Below are positions 35,854-47,702 of a stretch of DNA of 64,000 nt, in pieces. The translations under genes and the position numbers were made by a program. The stretch spans positions 62,001-126,000 of the forward strand of contig JAKUCV010002334.1 of the NCBI GenBank assembly GCA_028386065.3. Direction: 5' to 3'. How positions within the stretch are numbered: the first letter of the stretch is position 1; each line of letters opens with the position of its first letter. The notes under the pieces were generated by a model. The model was not told the DNA's origin and searched no databases. It saw only the letters and a program-made list of their open reading frames with translations. The DNA is from Turnera subulata (taxonomy: Eukaryota; Streptophyta; Magnoliopsida; Malpighiales; Passifloraceae).

Positions 35854-37584
35854 CTAAAACAAATCAACCACGACGGACAGGAGCAAAGACCCGATCACAG
35901 CCAGAAATACGAAGCAACAACCTTTGGCATAAGAACTAGAACCCAATTCGAGCTCCACAGACAAACATACTATGCAGGCCAATATAAATATCGTAACTCC
36001 ATGCTGCAAAGAACAAGGAAACTGCTCACCCCTTAAAGGTTGGACCTCTGTGTGCTCTAGTATCATGACATCATCAGGTTCATCTCCTTCCTTGACATCT
36101 CCATCTAAAGAAAGTGACTGGTCTGATCCTGCATCAACAGAGATTGGCAACACAAGATTCTTGGAAATCAGTGCCTTCACTGGTAAAGAGCCAAATTGTA
36201 TGGCCTGTAGCATCTCCACATTTGCTTTGTTCACCTCAGGAAAAACATCATCCTTCTTCCTGAGTTCGTCGATAGACCTACGCTTGGGGACCCAAACCTT
36301 GGTTAACGGCCTTGCCTGCTGTGACTTGATCTCCTTTTTTATTGGACGTTTGATCTTCGATTGCACCTGCTGCTTGGGTAGTGAACGCCCTTGGTTCGCT
36401 GGCTGCCCAGAATGTTTTGAAAACCTAGATGACTGCTGAATGCCCAGTCTTTTAACTATCGGTCTTCTAGGGTCCGCAACTTCACTCTGGATTGGCCTAG
36501 GCTTGGCCAATGGTCCTCCTGTCCTCTTCGATGATGTCTGGTGGCTGACACCTAGTTCCCTCCTCAAGCGCTACGTGCGCCTCTTCTGGGTCCTGGTAAG
36601 CCCAAATCGCCCAAAGCGAGTCTCCAAATCCCTTAAGTGTGCGTGTGGGGAAATCGAAATTCGTCGTTGTTGCTTCCTCGACTGGTTCACATGCCACTTG
36701 TTATCCTTGGGTGCTTGAGGCTTAATCATGTTGGACGCCGGCCTGTAGTCGACCACTTCAGACCGGAGTTGCACCTTAGGATCGATCCTCCTGCACTGAG
36801 AACACTGCGTTACCTCGTAGTTGATCTCCACTGCCCTCTTCTTCTCCTTTGCATTAGAACCTATAACCTCGATCTGCGGCGTGGGTGTGTTGATCGGTGT
36901 CTTCTTTGTGTAGCCAGCCCCAAGAACCTGCAGATTATGACCATTAGAATTGGCCTTTCTGCCTTTAGTAGAGGCTTGGTGGCCATTGGAGGTGGCCTTC
37001 TGGTTCTGGCCACTGGGAAAGGCCTTCCAGCCTTTAGTAGTGGCTTGGTGACCATTGGTGATGGCCTTTTGGTCCTGGCCACCGAGCATTGTTTGTTGGT
37101 TCTTCTTACTGGGAATGACCTGATGGCTTCGGCAACCAGCAGTGCTCTGTAAGCCATGGCCTTCACCTCGCAAAGTCGATGACGACGATTCTTCTTTACG
37201 AAGACCTGGATCTGTGCTGCCCCCCTGGTGGGTAGGATTTTCCTGGTCACTACTAGAATCTGGATGACCAAGATTAATATATTGATTATCCATCATTTGA
37301 ACCTCCTCGGGGTACACATCAAAGCATGGTTGATCATCATCCTTACCAGGACGATCATGGCTAGACCGGCCAAAATGATTGTTGCCTGACCAATATTGGT
37401 CTTGGTCTTGCCCCCCTTGTTCTGACGTGCTTGGGAGACCATGACGGTGGTGTTCATCTTCTTCACTTGTGAGAGAATCGTGATCATCAAGATCTTCCCA
37501 GAGAGGAAGCCCTAATGCCAGTCTTTTGGTCATAATCTCTAATATGGCCTGTAGAAGTTCCGAATCTTCTCTGGTTTCTGCCAT
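35854..37584 (-). CDS. Gag-like ORF of the LTR element, split by one in-frame TAG
   Basis: The ATG at 37584 lies 64 bp after the 5' LTR. It is open for 337 codons to a TAG at 36571-36573, then open in the same frame for a further 239 codons to 35854, so the two parts are one reading frame of about 577 codons. The first part starts MAETREDSELLQAILEIMTK, then is acidic and His/Gln/Gly-rich with repeats such as NGHQATTKG and NGHQASTKG. The second part is basic (KTRRPIKKEIKSQ-like, KVWVPKRRSIDELRKK). I see no capsid fold signature and no zinc knuckle, so gag-like rests on position only. The amber codon may be decay or a readthrough site. The last 60 residues are hydrophobic and may be non-coding. 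Confidence 0.55.
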
Positions 37585-37623
37585 GACGAATGCTCAGATC
37601 ACAAGACTTCTATAGTGGAAAAT

Positions 37624-37647
37624 TGTCCCACTGGGCGTGCCAAAAAC
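37624..37647 (-). other. Primer-binding-site-like sequence
   Basis: Minus strand GTTTTTGGCACGCCCAGTGG and following GAC, beginning right after the LTR end CGCGAACA. TGG near the start fits pairing with a tRNA CCA end. I could not name the tRNA. Confidence 0.55.
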
Positions 37648-38580
37648 TGTTCGCGCACGAACAGCGAGCGACCCTCAACTCACCGATTCGACTGTTTGAA
37701 GAGCCAAACCGATGACCAGATTCGACCGTTGAAAGGCCGAACGGACGGTGTCGCGCGTCCTGGACTGGGTTTTGATGCTGACCTGCCGATCCGACCGATG
37801 AAAAGGCCAGACCGACAACCGAATCCGACCTTTGAATGAAAGGCCGAACGGACGAACGTCAAACGCCCTAAATCGGGTTTTGTGTTTTGGGTTTTCTAAG
37901 TTACACTAAACTAAGAAAGCATGATAATGATAAACTAATAAAAGGTAGAAATTGGACTTTCATTGAAAAATTTGCGATCCCGGTACAAGTGTTATCCATA
38001 ACCTTATATAGGTTATCCCAAAACAATTGATAAAATCATAAAACGCCTAAAAACCTTATTTCAAATTCTAAACACCACTCGAAGCGGGATATCCTCTAAT
38101 CCCGACACTTTCCCTTTTAACTTTCAAATACGAAAAGAAATCATAGAAGATTGCGCAGGCTCTAACGATCTGTGGAATTTCCTGATCACAAGTCAATCCT
38201 TGATTTGCCAATATCCAAACTCACGATTCAAATTCAAGTCCAAGGACCGATCCTTGACCAGCATAAAACATCGGACTTAGAAAGATATCAATCCCAATCT
38301 AGCGCCCCCGACCTGTATTGGATATCGGGCTTAGTCCAATGAAAGACGAGTGACCCAAGGCACCGATCCTAGCCCGATGAATGACATCGGTCCTAGCCCG
38401 ATGAATGACATCGGTCCTGGACCTGCGGATGACATCGGTCTTGGACCTGCGGATGACACCGGTCTTAGACCTGCGGATGACATCGGTCTTGGACCTGTGG
38501 ACGACACCCCTGGACCAGTAGTGGACATCGGTCTTGGACCAAATAAATGGGCCTTTACGATTTTGGTCTTGGTGTAAACA
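37648..38580 (-). repeat. Right (5') LTR, 933 bp
   Basis: Matches the left LTR throughout. Differences are a few substitutions, a short deletion near 37925 and fewer 24-bp units (about six). Confidence 0.95.
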
Positions 38581-38585
38581 GTGGG

Positions 38586-39649
38586 AGAACATTAACAAAG
38601 GATGGACAAACTTTTGGAAGATATTAAAAAAAAAAAGGTTTGAAACAGCAGCCGAACATCCACGTTATCTTTGTGATTTCTCTTCAATATCTTCTTTATC
38701 CTTGGGAATATATCTCTTGGTTGTGATAGTGACCTCGACAATTACAGTTTTAGTTTATTATCGAATATTATATAGAGCGCGCCAGTAATCAATTAAAATT
38801 AAGAGTAATGAATTAGTGACCATGTAACATAAGAAAACGTATTTTTAGAAATACAGAATAAAGGGATTGAAGAAATGATAGTAGCTTCTTTTTTCCCCCC
38901 CTGGTTCAAGAGGAATAAACAAGCAATAGTTGGATTGTTGGCATTTGGCGCCCGTGTTCATGATCCGTCACCGGTAAATAACATGTCGTATGAGAGATAA
39001 CTGGAATAAGACGAAAGAATTAAGAAACCAATACATAATTCGTAATTGGAATTAGAGACGAGTAAACCATTTTCCCGTATTATATATACCAAATTGAGGA
39101 TTAACAAAATCATAGAGAGATTGTTGACAACTCAGTAACTCGTATATGTATGTATTAGCTACGCACAATTGTCAATGCCGAATGGGTTAACTTAGATGTA
39201 TGATGTATGCATCCAATCTGTGCCACATCTGGGATACTAAATGTGCAAAGATGGTTAGTACAAGTGCTTTTCTATATTTGATTAATTAATCACCACTTTT
39301 AATAAAAACGGAGAATACAAAGCGAGTCCACGTCAACGGTTCCAGGAAAACCACCCGAAACGTCACTTGGGGTTTGGGGTGGTGGGGGGGTGGAATTGAA
39401 ATGAATAAAAGAGGAGACAAGCAAAAAAGGAAAAAAAAAAAAAAAAGAAAAACAAGAGGCACGCCCACTTTTCCCTCGTAATCTCAGGATCCTCCATAAT
39501 TTTCTCCACCCACAAACACCCCCCCTATATCCCTGCTCTGTACGCAAAAATCTGTAACCACCCTCTTCCTCCTCCTCCTGCGTACCGACCATCTCTCCCC
39601 CGGCCCCCTCGCTTTAATATATATCCCCCACACCCCCAGCCATCACGCC
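38586..39649. other. Intergenic, upstream of the 39650 gene
   Basis: No ORF with support. A-rich (39427-39445) and C-rich tracts. TAATATATAT at 39615-39624 is TATA-like but lies only about 25-35 bases before the ATG. Confidence 0.5.
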
Positions 39650-41052
39650 ATGCACCCACTCGTCGACGAAACCCGGGACGACGACACCAGCAGCAGGGAC
39701 GGCGGCGGAAGTTCCCGCAGGACCAAGAAACTCAGCAAGTTCTTGCTCTGCTTTGGAGTCGTGAACATGGAGAGTACTACTTCAGTGGTGCAACCGGATG
39801 ATGGCGGGGACAAGGGCGGCACCCTTCCTACCCGATGCCTAGGGGAAGATCCTCCCCTCATCACCTACGTCAAGGTGGAGGGAGACAAAGATGGCCTGGT
39901 CTTTCCTGTCTTGCCCTTGCCCGAGGAGGAGTTCGTTACCCGCAAGAAAGACAAGAGACGCAGGAGTTTCTCGCGGGTTGTGAAGGCTGTCCTCTTCGAG
40001 ACATCACTTGTACGTAATTTCATTTCCTTGGTTTGCATTTCTGCTATACCTATTTTTTTTTCAAACAGATATAATACTTTAATCCATTACACAAGAAGAA
40101 AAAATTCGTTTTGTTGATTTGTGTGTTGAGTTTCTCCTTAATCATTGAGCCGATTTTTTAACATTGACCCTCCATTTCTTCTGCTGCGTTTGCTCTTGCT
40201 TATTTTGTGATTATGAAATGTAACTGCCTTGATCATTAATATTAGACGTGGGCTAATTAATCAACGTGGTTTTACACTCGGTAGTTGGGGCTCTCTATTT
40301 TGTCTATTTTGGGCTTGTGATATGGTCGATTAACGAATTAGATCACTTCAGTTTTTCACATCCATAATAATGCAATTTTTGCAAGGGTAAAAGTCTTGTT
40401 AGAAATTAGAATTATTTCGCGGAATGAAACATAAATCACTTTTCTCCACTGATTTTTCTTTTCTGATCATTATTTACACGCTTAATTATATGTTGCGGAT
40501 TTGTTTTTAATTTGACAGGCAAAGAAGATAAAGAAGAAGAAACAAAAACAGAAGCTGCACCAGTCTAGTGGAAACCAATCGTCACCAAAAGCTGGAAAGA
40601 ATTCAAGCCCAACAAAAAGACATCCGGGAAATCAAGAATCCGGTGACAGCAGAATCATGTCCGATTCTTCTTTGTGGTCTCCCAGCTCCGTGTCATGTTC
40701 CTCGAGTTCAAGGTCATCTACAACAACAACAAATTCATTTCAATTAAATCAGACCGAGTTTAGGCATATTCATGACAATGGTCAAGACCAGCCTGGAAAA
40801 GGGTATTATAGTTCTAATATCGGCTTGTGCTTGCTTCTAATAAGTCTACTGGTTTTGGTCTTCTGGGGGAAGTTGTGCTCCATATTATGTACCTCAGTCT
40901 GGCTTTTTCTAGTACCTCGTCTCCACATCAAAAAGCACTCCTCCCTGCAATATGCAGCTGGTTGCGGAGAAATTGATTCAGAAGAGTACAAGAAAAGGAT
41001 TATCATGGGAGGCCTGTTGGAAAGGAACCGTGGTGGTGGTCGCGGCATATAG
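39650..41052 (+). CDS. Unrecognised plant protein with C-terminal membrane segment, two exons
   Basis: Exons 39650-40009 and 40519-41052; intron GTACGT...GACAG, phase 0; 297 aa. Exon 1 encodes an acidic/Ser-rich start, the basic motif SRRTKKLSKFLLCFG, an acidic middle and FPVLPLPEEEFVTRKKDKRR with SRVVKAVLFETSL. Exon 2 opens with a Lys cluster (AKKIKKKKQKQK), then a Ser/Thr-rich disordered part (about 165-195), a hydrophobic stretch about 222-253 (GLCLLLISLLVLVFW and VWLFLVPRL) likely to be one or two membrane passes, and a basic Gly/Arg tail (RNRGGGRGI). No catalytic domain seen. The basic clusters on the N-side suggest a cytosolic N-terminus. It is intact, and the intron is bounded by open frames on both sides. 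Function unknown. Confidence 0.75.
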
Positions 41053-42056
41053 TCCCCCTCAAGACAAGCATAGTTATTGAAAATACGAACGTTTTGAATT
41101 CTTCAGCCAAGAGGACAGAAGCTTCAAAAATATTTTTCAGGCCATTCTGCTCCCCTCAAGTGTACATACATTCATATATATATATATATAAATATTTTAG
41201 CCCTTTTCCCTTGCAATGTAGACCGGCCGGCATGGTTGCAGGCTAGCTACAGCTGATCTTGGATTACTTTATTCACTTTTTCCTGGGGTTCCTGTGAGAT
41301 TTTGTGGTAGGAAATGTAATAGATAAAAATGGAATTGTTTAATGATTAGGAAAATGACCACACTTGGATTTTCTGTTATACCTTGGCGCTCTTGACCACC
41401 ATATGCTTCCCTGCTTTGACCGACATCAAGGGATAATGCCCAATATGAAAGGGCTCCTATCTTTTTTTGAGGAAAAAAAAATGGCTCATGTATTTTTTCA
41501 TTGCCATATATAACGTCTACGTATACTATTTACTAGCCCTTTGACTGCAACGGTTCCTGTGCAGGGCAGAAAATTCCAAAGATTGAAGATAATGAATCTG
41601 CTCTATACTTCTTGACAGGATCTAGTTTACCAGAACCATCAGCAAGCAAGCAGAAGCGCCATCTATAATTTGAATGTTCTGTATGCAACTTGTACATGCT
41701 ATATATTTAAGAATGTTGCACATGACAAAACGTGGCATGCTACCTCGAAATTATGCTTGAAAAGTGAAAATTGGGTTACATGTAAATTTTTAAAAAAGCT
41801 GTGATATTATTTGTCGCCCCCTATAATTAAGTTTGATGATTTTATTAGCCATTTGTTCACTTCTCCAAATTGAGACTCAGGACAGATTTTCCCTAGTTGT
41901 CGAAAATTAAGGATAGCGAAGAAAATAAAAAACATGTAAGACTTTTGCCTCACCATATCCAAGTATGGGACGAGGTTAATTTTGGAATAATCAAGATAAA
42001 ACTACAAATAGGGGAAAAAGAATAAAGACTAAAGCCTCAATTATCATCCTGGACAA
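41053..42056. other. 3' flank of the membrane protein gene
   Basis: It contains a TA microsatellite (41174-41190) and possible polyadenylation signals (AATAGATAAAAATGGAATTG near 41319). No gene. Confidence 0.5.
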
Positions 42057-42058
42057 TA

Positions 42059-42277
42059 CTCCCTCTGTTCTATTCATTAAATAGAATTAATCTTATTAAT
42101 TTTTATTACTCAATTTATCAACTTAATCTTAAATTTAATAAATAAATGATAGAAATGGAACAAATGAAGGATAGATATTGAACAAATGATTTAATGCTCT
42201 TTGAAAATCTAACTATGTCTTATATTTTGAAATACAATGGAAAGTCTTAAACGTCCTACATTACGGAACAGAGGGAG
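42059..42277. mobile_element. Stowaway-type (Tc1/mariner) MITE
   Basis: 219 bp with terminal inverted repeats CTCCCTCTGTTC / GAACAGAGGGAG and TA target duplications at 42057-42058 and 42278-42279. The CTCCCTC terminus and TA target are the signature of plant Stowaway elements. No coding capacity. Confidence 0.85.
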
Positions 42278-42357
42278 TACAAGCAAAATACTTAATTTGA
42301 GAACCTTACATTACGGAACAGAGGGAGTACAAGCAAAATACTTAATTTGAGAACCTT
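42258..42357. repeat. 50-bp tandem duplication spanning the MITE end
   Basis: ACATTACGGAACAGAGGGAG begins at 42258 and again at 42308. The second copy repeats the MITE's right end plus 30 bases of flank, so it arose after the MITE inserted. Confidence 0.9.
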
Positions 42358-42577
42358 TTTGGAATGGATACTACATTTGGATAGGTCATTGTTGGCACAA
42401 AATCAACAATCTCTATTTTGGGCTAAGTTGTGCTTGGTTATTTTTATAACTTTTGTCTTTTTAATCTGTCTTCAATATATTTTACATATGCTGGTTGGGG
42501 GAGTTATATTATGCACCAAGCCTCAATCTTAGTATTATATATCCTTACTAAAGTTTTGAAAAATATCATAACCTAAT

Positions 42578-42640
42578 GGTTAGTTTAGTGGTTAAGCCCC
42601 CATAGAATTTCCAAAAGAACTCAGTTCAAATCCAAAATCT
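42578..42640 (+). mobile_element. SINE-like head (A and B box)
   Basis: TAGTTTAGTGG (A-box-like, 42581-42591) and GTTCAAATC (B-box consensus, 42624-42632), 43 bases apart. No tail or target duplication was established. Confidence 0.3.
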
Positions 42641-42795
42641 CAAAGCTGTTGCCCACGAAAACCAGTTCCGGTTCAAATGGTTCAACTAAAATTGGGAAAA
42701 CTCTCTGGTCCAACCTGATCCATAGAAAGTCTCATTTTTAAGGTTCTTGAAAACCAAATGAACCAGTAGTTTGCGGTTAACCCAGTCGAACTAGC

Positions 42796-43107
42796 CAATC
42801 CGATACAGTTTTCACAGCATTGATCCTTACTGTCAAGATTTTACCCAGTCAATCTCCTTTACCTAACATCAGTAGAAGTAGAAGAAAAAAAAAAGGCTCC
42901 TTTATCCAAAAAAAAAATCAGTAGAAGTAGGTTGGGAAGAATTCTTATGTTAACTGGCCAATCCGATCCGGTTTTCACAACGTTGATCCTTACTGTCAAG
43001 ATTTTACTCAATCTCCTTTACCTAACATCAATCGAAGTACAAGTCAAAAAAAAAAAAAGCTCCTTTATGAAAAGAAAAATCAGTAGAAGTAGGCTGTGAA
43101 GAATTCT
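42796..43107. repeat. Direct duplication, about 163-bp period
   Basis: The block from CCAATCCGAT through GATCCTTACTGTCAAG, CTCCTTTACCTAACATCA, an A-run and CAGTAGAAGTAGG occurs at 42796 and 42959 with moderate divergence. Confidence 0.85.
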
Positions 43108-43844
43108 TATCTTAAAAATTTTTCTTATGCTTTTGTTCGATTAGATCTTCAATTATGCATCCTCAGATCTTTTGATTTCTTTATATGAATGAAGAATACT
43201 CCGTTATAAAAAAAAACATAAGTAGAAGTAAAAATCTTTTTAAAGTCTTCATACATCTTAATCTTCACCCTACTTCATATTGGTATACAATACTAAAAAG
43301 AAAAGCAAAATTCAAAATTTACTACTCTTCCATTGCGTTCTTATCTTTCTTCATTTTCTCAAACAAAATTAGATTTATATGACCCTTTTTCATGATAACA
43401 TTAGCTTTTTTTGTGTTTTAATTGAACGCCCCTGTAATGGCAAACAACATGCCACGCTATATAATTGACACAAATTTAAAAATATTTTCATATATAATTG
43501 GCAAAAAAATTAAGTATACAATTGATAAAATAGTACGGATACTAAGTATATCATTAACCCAATTTCACTTTGTAAAACATTTTTTACAACCTTTTTCTTA
43601 TTCTAAAGCTGTAATTTCTTAACTAGTTTTCATTGACTTTTACAATATCCTTTAATTTTCTTTATGTTCACATTTATTATTGTCCTAAGTAACATTCTTT
43701 AAGTTGACTTGGTTTTGAAGAATTAACTACATGTGTATTATTATGACCTAGTTTATAGATTGGATAGCTATTTCTTGCAAATAAATTGAGAATTAGATGT
43801 GCATCGAAGTATCCAAATTTTTAGTTCCTACAACTACAAGCCAA
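43108..43844. other. AT-rich intergenic
   Basis: No gene supported; short ORFs at 43185-43622 are AT-biased noise. Confidence 0.5.
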
Positions 43845-44010
43845 TAAGGATTGGTTTAGTTGATCAAGGTTTCGTCACCATTCTTATTAAATTAAGAGTT
43901 TGAATCTAATCGATCATCTCTCTTAGTGGCAATTTGTAAGAACCATGAGTGTTCATTAAGCCAGTGACCTGCTTTAGCCTTAGAAAGCCTCTACTTAACT
44001 TAAATTTTTT
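43845..44010 (+). mobile_element. SINE-like sequence
   Basis: TGGTTTAGTTG (43852-43862) and GTTTGAATC (43898-43906) are A- and B-box-like with spacing similar to the candidate at 42578. A T-rich run follows. Weak. Confidence 0.25.
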
Positions 44011-44725
44011 TTCAACCCAAAAACATACATTTGGTACAAAATAAAGTAGTTACAAGTTATTGAAACTACATGTGAATATTTGAAGCCACAAACAAAACTA
44101 TTAGAAATGGCATGGACACAGACCCCAAAAAGGTCGCTAGTCATAGTTCTTGGGTCGAACTGGGTTAAAATAGGAGGTTCAATATTCATAATAATTGTTA
44201 AATAATTACTCATTATTAATCCACGTAATATTTACGTATAATACAAAACATAAAATAAATATAAAGTCTATAAAAAGAAAAATTTCATCAACTAAAACAA
44301 TTTTTGTGTTTAGATAGGGAAAACAAAAGCTTTTGGTATTTTTGTGATTTAAATTTTTTTTATATATAAAACTATCCCAAGAAAGAGCTTCTCACCTAGT
44401 TCTTTTAGTTCTTAATGAAAGAGAAAATAAAATTAAAAGTCAATACTAATGTATAAAATATAAGATAAAGTTCAGATAGTTCAAGTCTAACAGTAGCTAT
44501 GAAAATGAAATTCGCCAAGAATGTGAATAAATATAAAAGTTATGTAATAAAATTTTTTGAATAGACTCTTATATAGTTAATCTCGAAGAAGAAATTCCGG
44601 AAATTCTTTCCAAGATTATTCAAATAAAAAATCTTCAATATATGAAAATTTTCAGTTAAGGATTAGTTCAAGAAGTATAATGAAACTTTTAGATAAATTA
44701 GGAAATATAGATAGACCTACATGTT

Positions 44726-47702
44726 TGATGTCGGGTGAAGCTGAATAGTCCACGTGTCACTTACAAAACGAATAAATGTAGGCTTAGGAGACCTAGGCTG
44801 ACTATACTCCGTAAGCATTTTGATTTTTAAGTCAACACAGTGTATGGAACAATATGCATAGAAAGAATAGAGTCAAGGGAGAGTAAGAGTTATTGTATCT
44901 GTTCATACCTGAGACTCGGGGAGTCGCATCCCTTATATAAGCATTGGAAGTAGGAGTGAGCACCGTTCCCGAACAATAAAAAAATCCCAAATCTCGAATC
45001 TCAATAACACTAAATTTGGAATTCCAAATTGTCTAAATAGGTATTAAAATTTGATCTGGACAATCCCGAATTACAGGTTGGGTTTGAACTGGACAGGGAT
45101 TCTTCAAAACGCCGTCGTTTTAGTTTACAACTTTAAGGATATGGCTTTGTATATTTTTAACTGAATGCTTTTATTATTATTTTTACACTTTAGTATTAGT
45201 TTATACTTGTTAAATCATGCCAAGATAAAATTAGAAAGTAGATAATACCGAATCCACATCGGAATAGGAGAGATTTTGAGACTATGTAGGGATGGGGCTG
45301 CTCAGTTGGACAATTTCATAATTATACAGGTATGGGACTGTGTAATTAAAAATAGTTCAAATAAAGTGATTTCGAGATTGTACATGTATGGACTATACAA
45401 TTGGGAATAACTTAAAAGGTTTGATGGATACTAACTATATCAATAAGGTGTAACTACCTTTTCGGTACTCATTCCATAAAAATTTTAAAGTTAAAAGTGC
45501 TTGACTTAGAGTAATTCTAGGATGGGCAACCTCTTGGGATGTTTTTCCCAGAAACATGCGAGTGAGGGCAATGCATGTTGGAAAGGTCCCATGTTGGTTC
45601 ATAGTAATAGTCGTCAAGCCGGGATTTCCGATCCAATTTCAAGACCTCAATGTGACGTTTTCATCCGACACTGCTTTGGACAAGAGTTGGTAGGATTTGG
45701 CCCAATAAGACTCAATTTAACCCAACACTTTACACGGTTTGTAAGAAAACATTGCCGTTTATAAAAAGAGTGATGCTTCAACTTAGGTACTTGCATCGAT
45801 GATCATTGACTTGAGTGTGGATGGACTCACGCCTCTCGTGGAGTCCTTGCACGAGGAGTTGCCAAGGCACATGGTTACATGAAGCAGTGCACGTGCGCAC
45901 TTTGATTTTAAGTGGAGCGGAGTGCTAATCCTTCTGTATAGTCTGTTGAAGAGACGCGCTCCATTATCTTTATGGAATTTACAATATCAATTTTTTTTTT
46001 CATCCTTCATCTTGGGGGCAATTGAATGTATAGTGTATTCTTGATCTCCATCAGAATTTGCGAAGGATTGGTATTCAACGAGTTGTATGTTTCTGACTAA
46101 GTAGAAGTCCAGTCCCTGCTTTTGAGAGTCTTTTTGTTTGTTGGCTTGCAAATTTTGATCTTTACTCCATGAGCTATCCACATCTATTTTTGTCTCGCTT
46201 AGGCTTCTTTACAATTGTCACCATAGCTGGAGCTCCGATTTCTATTGATGCTGCATCTGCTACCCCCGTTGACATGGTTATGACTCGTACATATTTGAGG
46301 TTGAGCTCCTAGTTGATCTTTCTTTAAATAATCCAGTTGAGGAAATCTGTGTCCTTGTCATCTTCTCTACTAAGGTACTTTCAATTCGACATTTGTAGTC
46401 GTCCTAATGAGAGCATAAGCTTTCTAGACCGTGGTTATTCCTGGAATCCAAGGGTTGCTGCGTTGAATCGCATAATGTAATCTTGTAGTGTCTCTTATAA
46501 CTTCTGTCGGAGGGTCATCAATGTCAAGGATGTTCTGCAGCGTTATTTGGCTAGCAAAGTAGTTCGATGAACTGGTCGAAAAAGCTCATCAAAAGTGTGG
46601 ATCGATGTAGGCGCAAGGTTCCCATACCGAGTCATATTGCCTATTATGGTTGCGACAAACGCTTAGTAGAGGGCGACATTCAATCGAGTCTATAGCCTCA
46701 TAACGACATGATATGTCTTGATGTGATCTAGGGATCAAATCTGCCAGAGTGAAGCTTGATGTCTGGCTTCTTGTGCTTGTCAGGCACATGTTGTGCTTCG
46801 ACCTTCGGGGCTAATAAACTCTCAACAACTTGCAACTTCGTGCTCTCGATTGAGGGTATCACTACTTTGGTAAGAAACAGTGCATTTAGACACGTAGGTG
46901 TTATTTCTCTCATATCACAAGACGTTTGTCGAGGCGTTGGTCTATACTCTTGAGGATGGGTTTGCCTCAATCTCGTTGAGAGGTGTTATGTCATTTTGGT
47001 TGAGGCGCACTCAACTAACTATGAATTATCAAAATTGACTTCTTTGGAAGGAGGATGGGTGGTTTCCTTTCCCTTTTCTACTACAGTCGTGACAGTCCGC
47101 CTCCGTGTGTCTCAGGGACACATTGCCATTCATTCCCCTAAGTTTCATGAGTGCGCTCGGGTGCAGTGGCTCGACTCTGCTCGTGCTCATGTCGTTGTTG
47201 CTCTTTTTACTTTAATTGCTATTACTCCATGCGAGTGGCATCAAACAACACATCAGTACTTCGTGCTAGGTATTTTTTGATTGTCTCACACATGTTATAT
47301 GTCTCTCGCCAGGGCGCCGGTTTGTCGTGTTGCCATTGGATTGGTTGTTGCAACGTTAGTTGTGGATTGGGTCTGTGGATGCCTAAGAGGCGCAATTTCC
47401 TACTAACTTGTGGTAGTTGTATTGTTCAGCGTGAGATCCAACCATGGTTAGATGTTGGTTGAGTTTCGCAAAGATGGTGCCAAAGTGATGGCGGGTGAAG
47501 TTGCATAGTCCACTTGTCACCTACAAAACGAATACATATGGGCTTGAGTGGTCCAAGGTGACTATACCCTGGGACGACTTAAACCAACACATTGTATGAA
47601 ACCGTGCATATAAAAAGATTAGACTTAAGGAAGAATAAGAGTCGTTGTATCTGTTCGTACCTAAGACTCAAAGTATCGCATCCCTTATATAGTCATTGCG
47701 AG
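44726..47702 (-). mobile_element. Decayed Ty3/gypsy (Tat/Athila-like) relic with LTR remnants
   Basis: About 220 bp is directly repeated at 44726-44945 and 47486-47702, starting TGATGTCGGGTGAAG and TGATGGCGGGTGAAG and sharing CGCATCCCTTATATA near the end. Between them, on the minus strand, is a gag relic (46400-46970). Next to the right repeat, minus strand TTTGGCACCATCTTTGC looks like a primer site, similar to that of the 31805-38580 element. The repeats are strongly diverged, so the copy is old. The exact ends and any target duplication are lost. Confidence 0.55.
46400..46970 (-). pseudogene. Retrotransposon gag relic
   Basis: Pieces in shifting frames: KKPDIKLHSGRFDP, DHIKTYHVVMRL, a FDELFRPVHRT-type segment and TLRQKL, ETLQDYIMRFNAATL, in the order of the Ty3 capsid domain of Tat/Athila elements. 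Stops and frameshifts throughout; the enzyme part is absent. Confidence 0.6.

Larger units (their letters stand above)
31805..38580 (-). mobile_element. Complete non-autonomous LTR retrotransposon (no pol)
   Basis: Two direct LTRs (31805-32802 and 37648-38580), TG...CA ends, and a perfect 5-bp target-site duplication GTGGG (31800-31804 and 38581-38585). Orientation is minus: a TGGCACGCCCAGTGGGAC primer-site-like sequence lies next to the right LTR, and a purine tract ending AGGGCTGAGGGGGGCAAC lies next to the left one. The 4845-bp interior holds one gag-like coding region with an amber codon (35854-37584) and long tandem-repeat arrays, but no protease, RT or integrase. It resembles gag-only elements that use another element's enzymes. 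The LTRs are highly similar apart from repeat number, so insertion was fairly recent. Confidence 0.9.
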
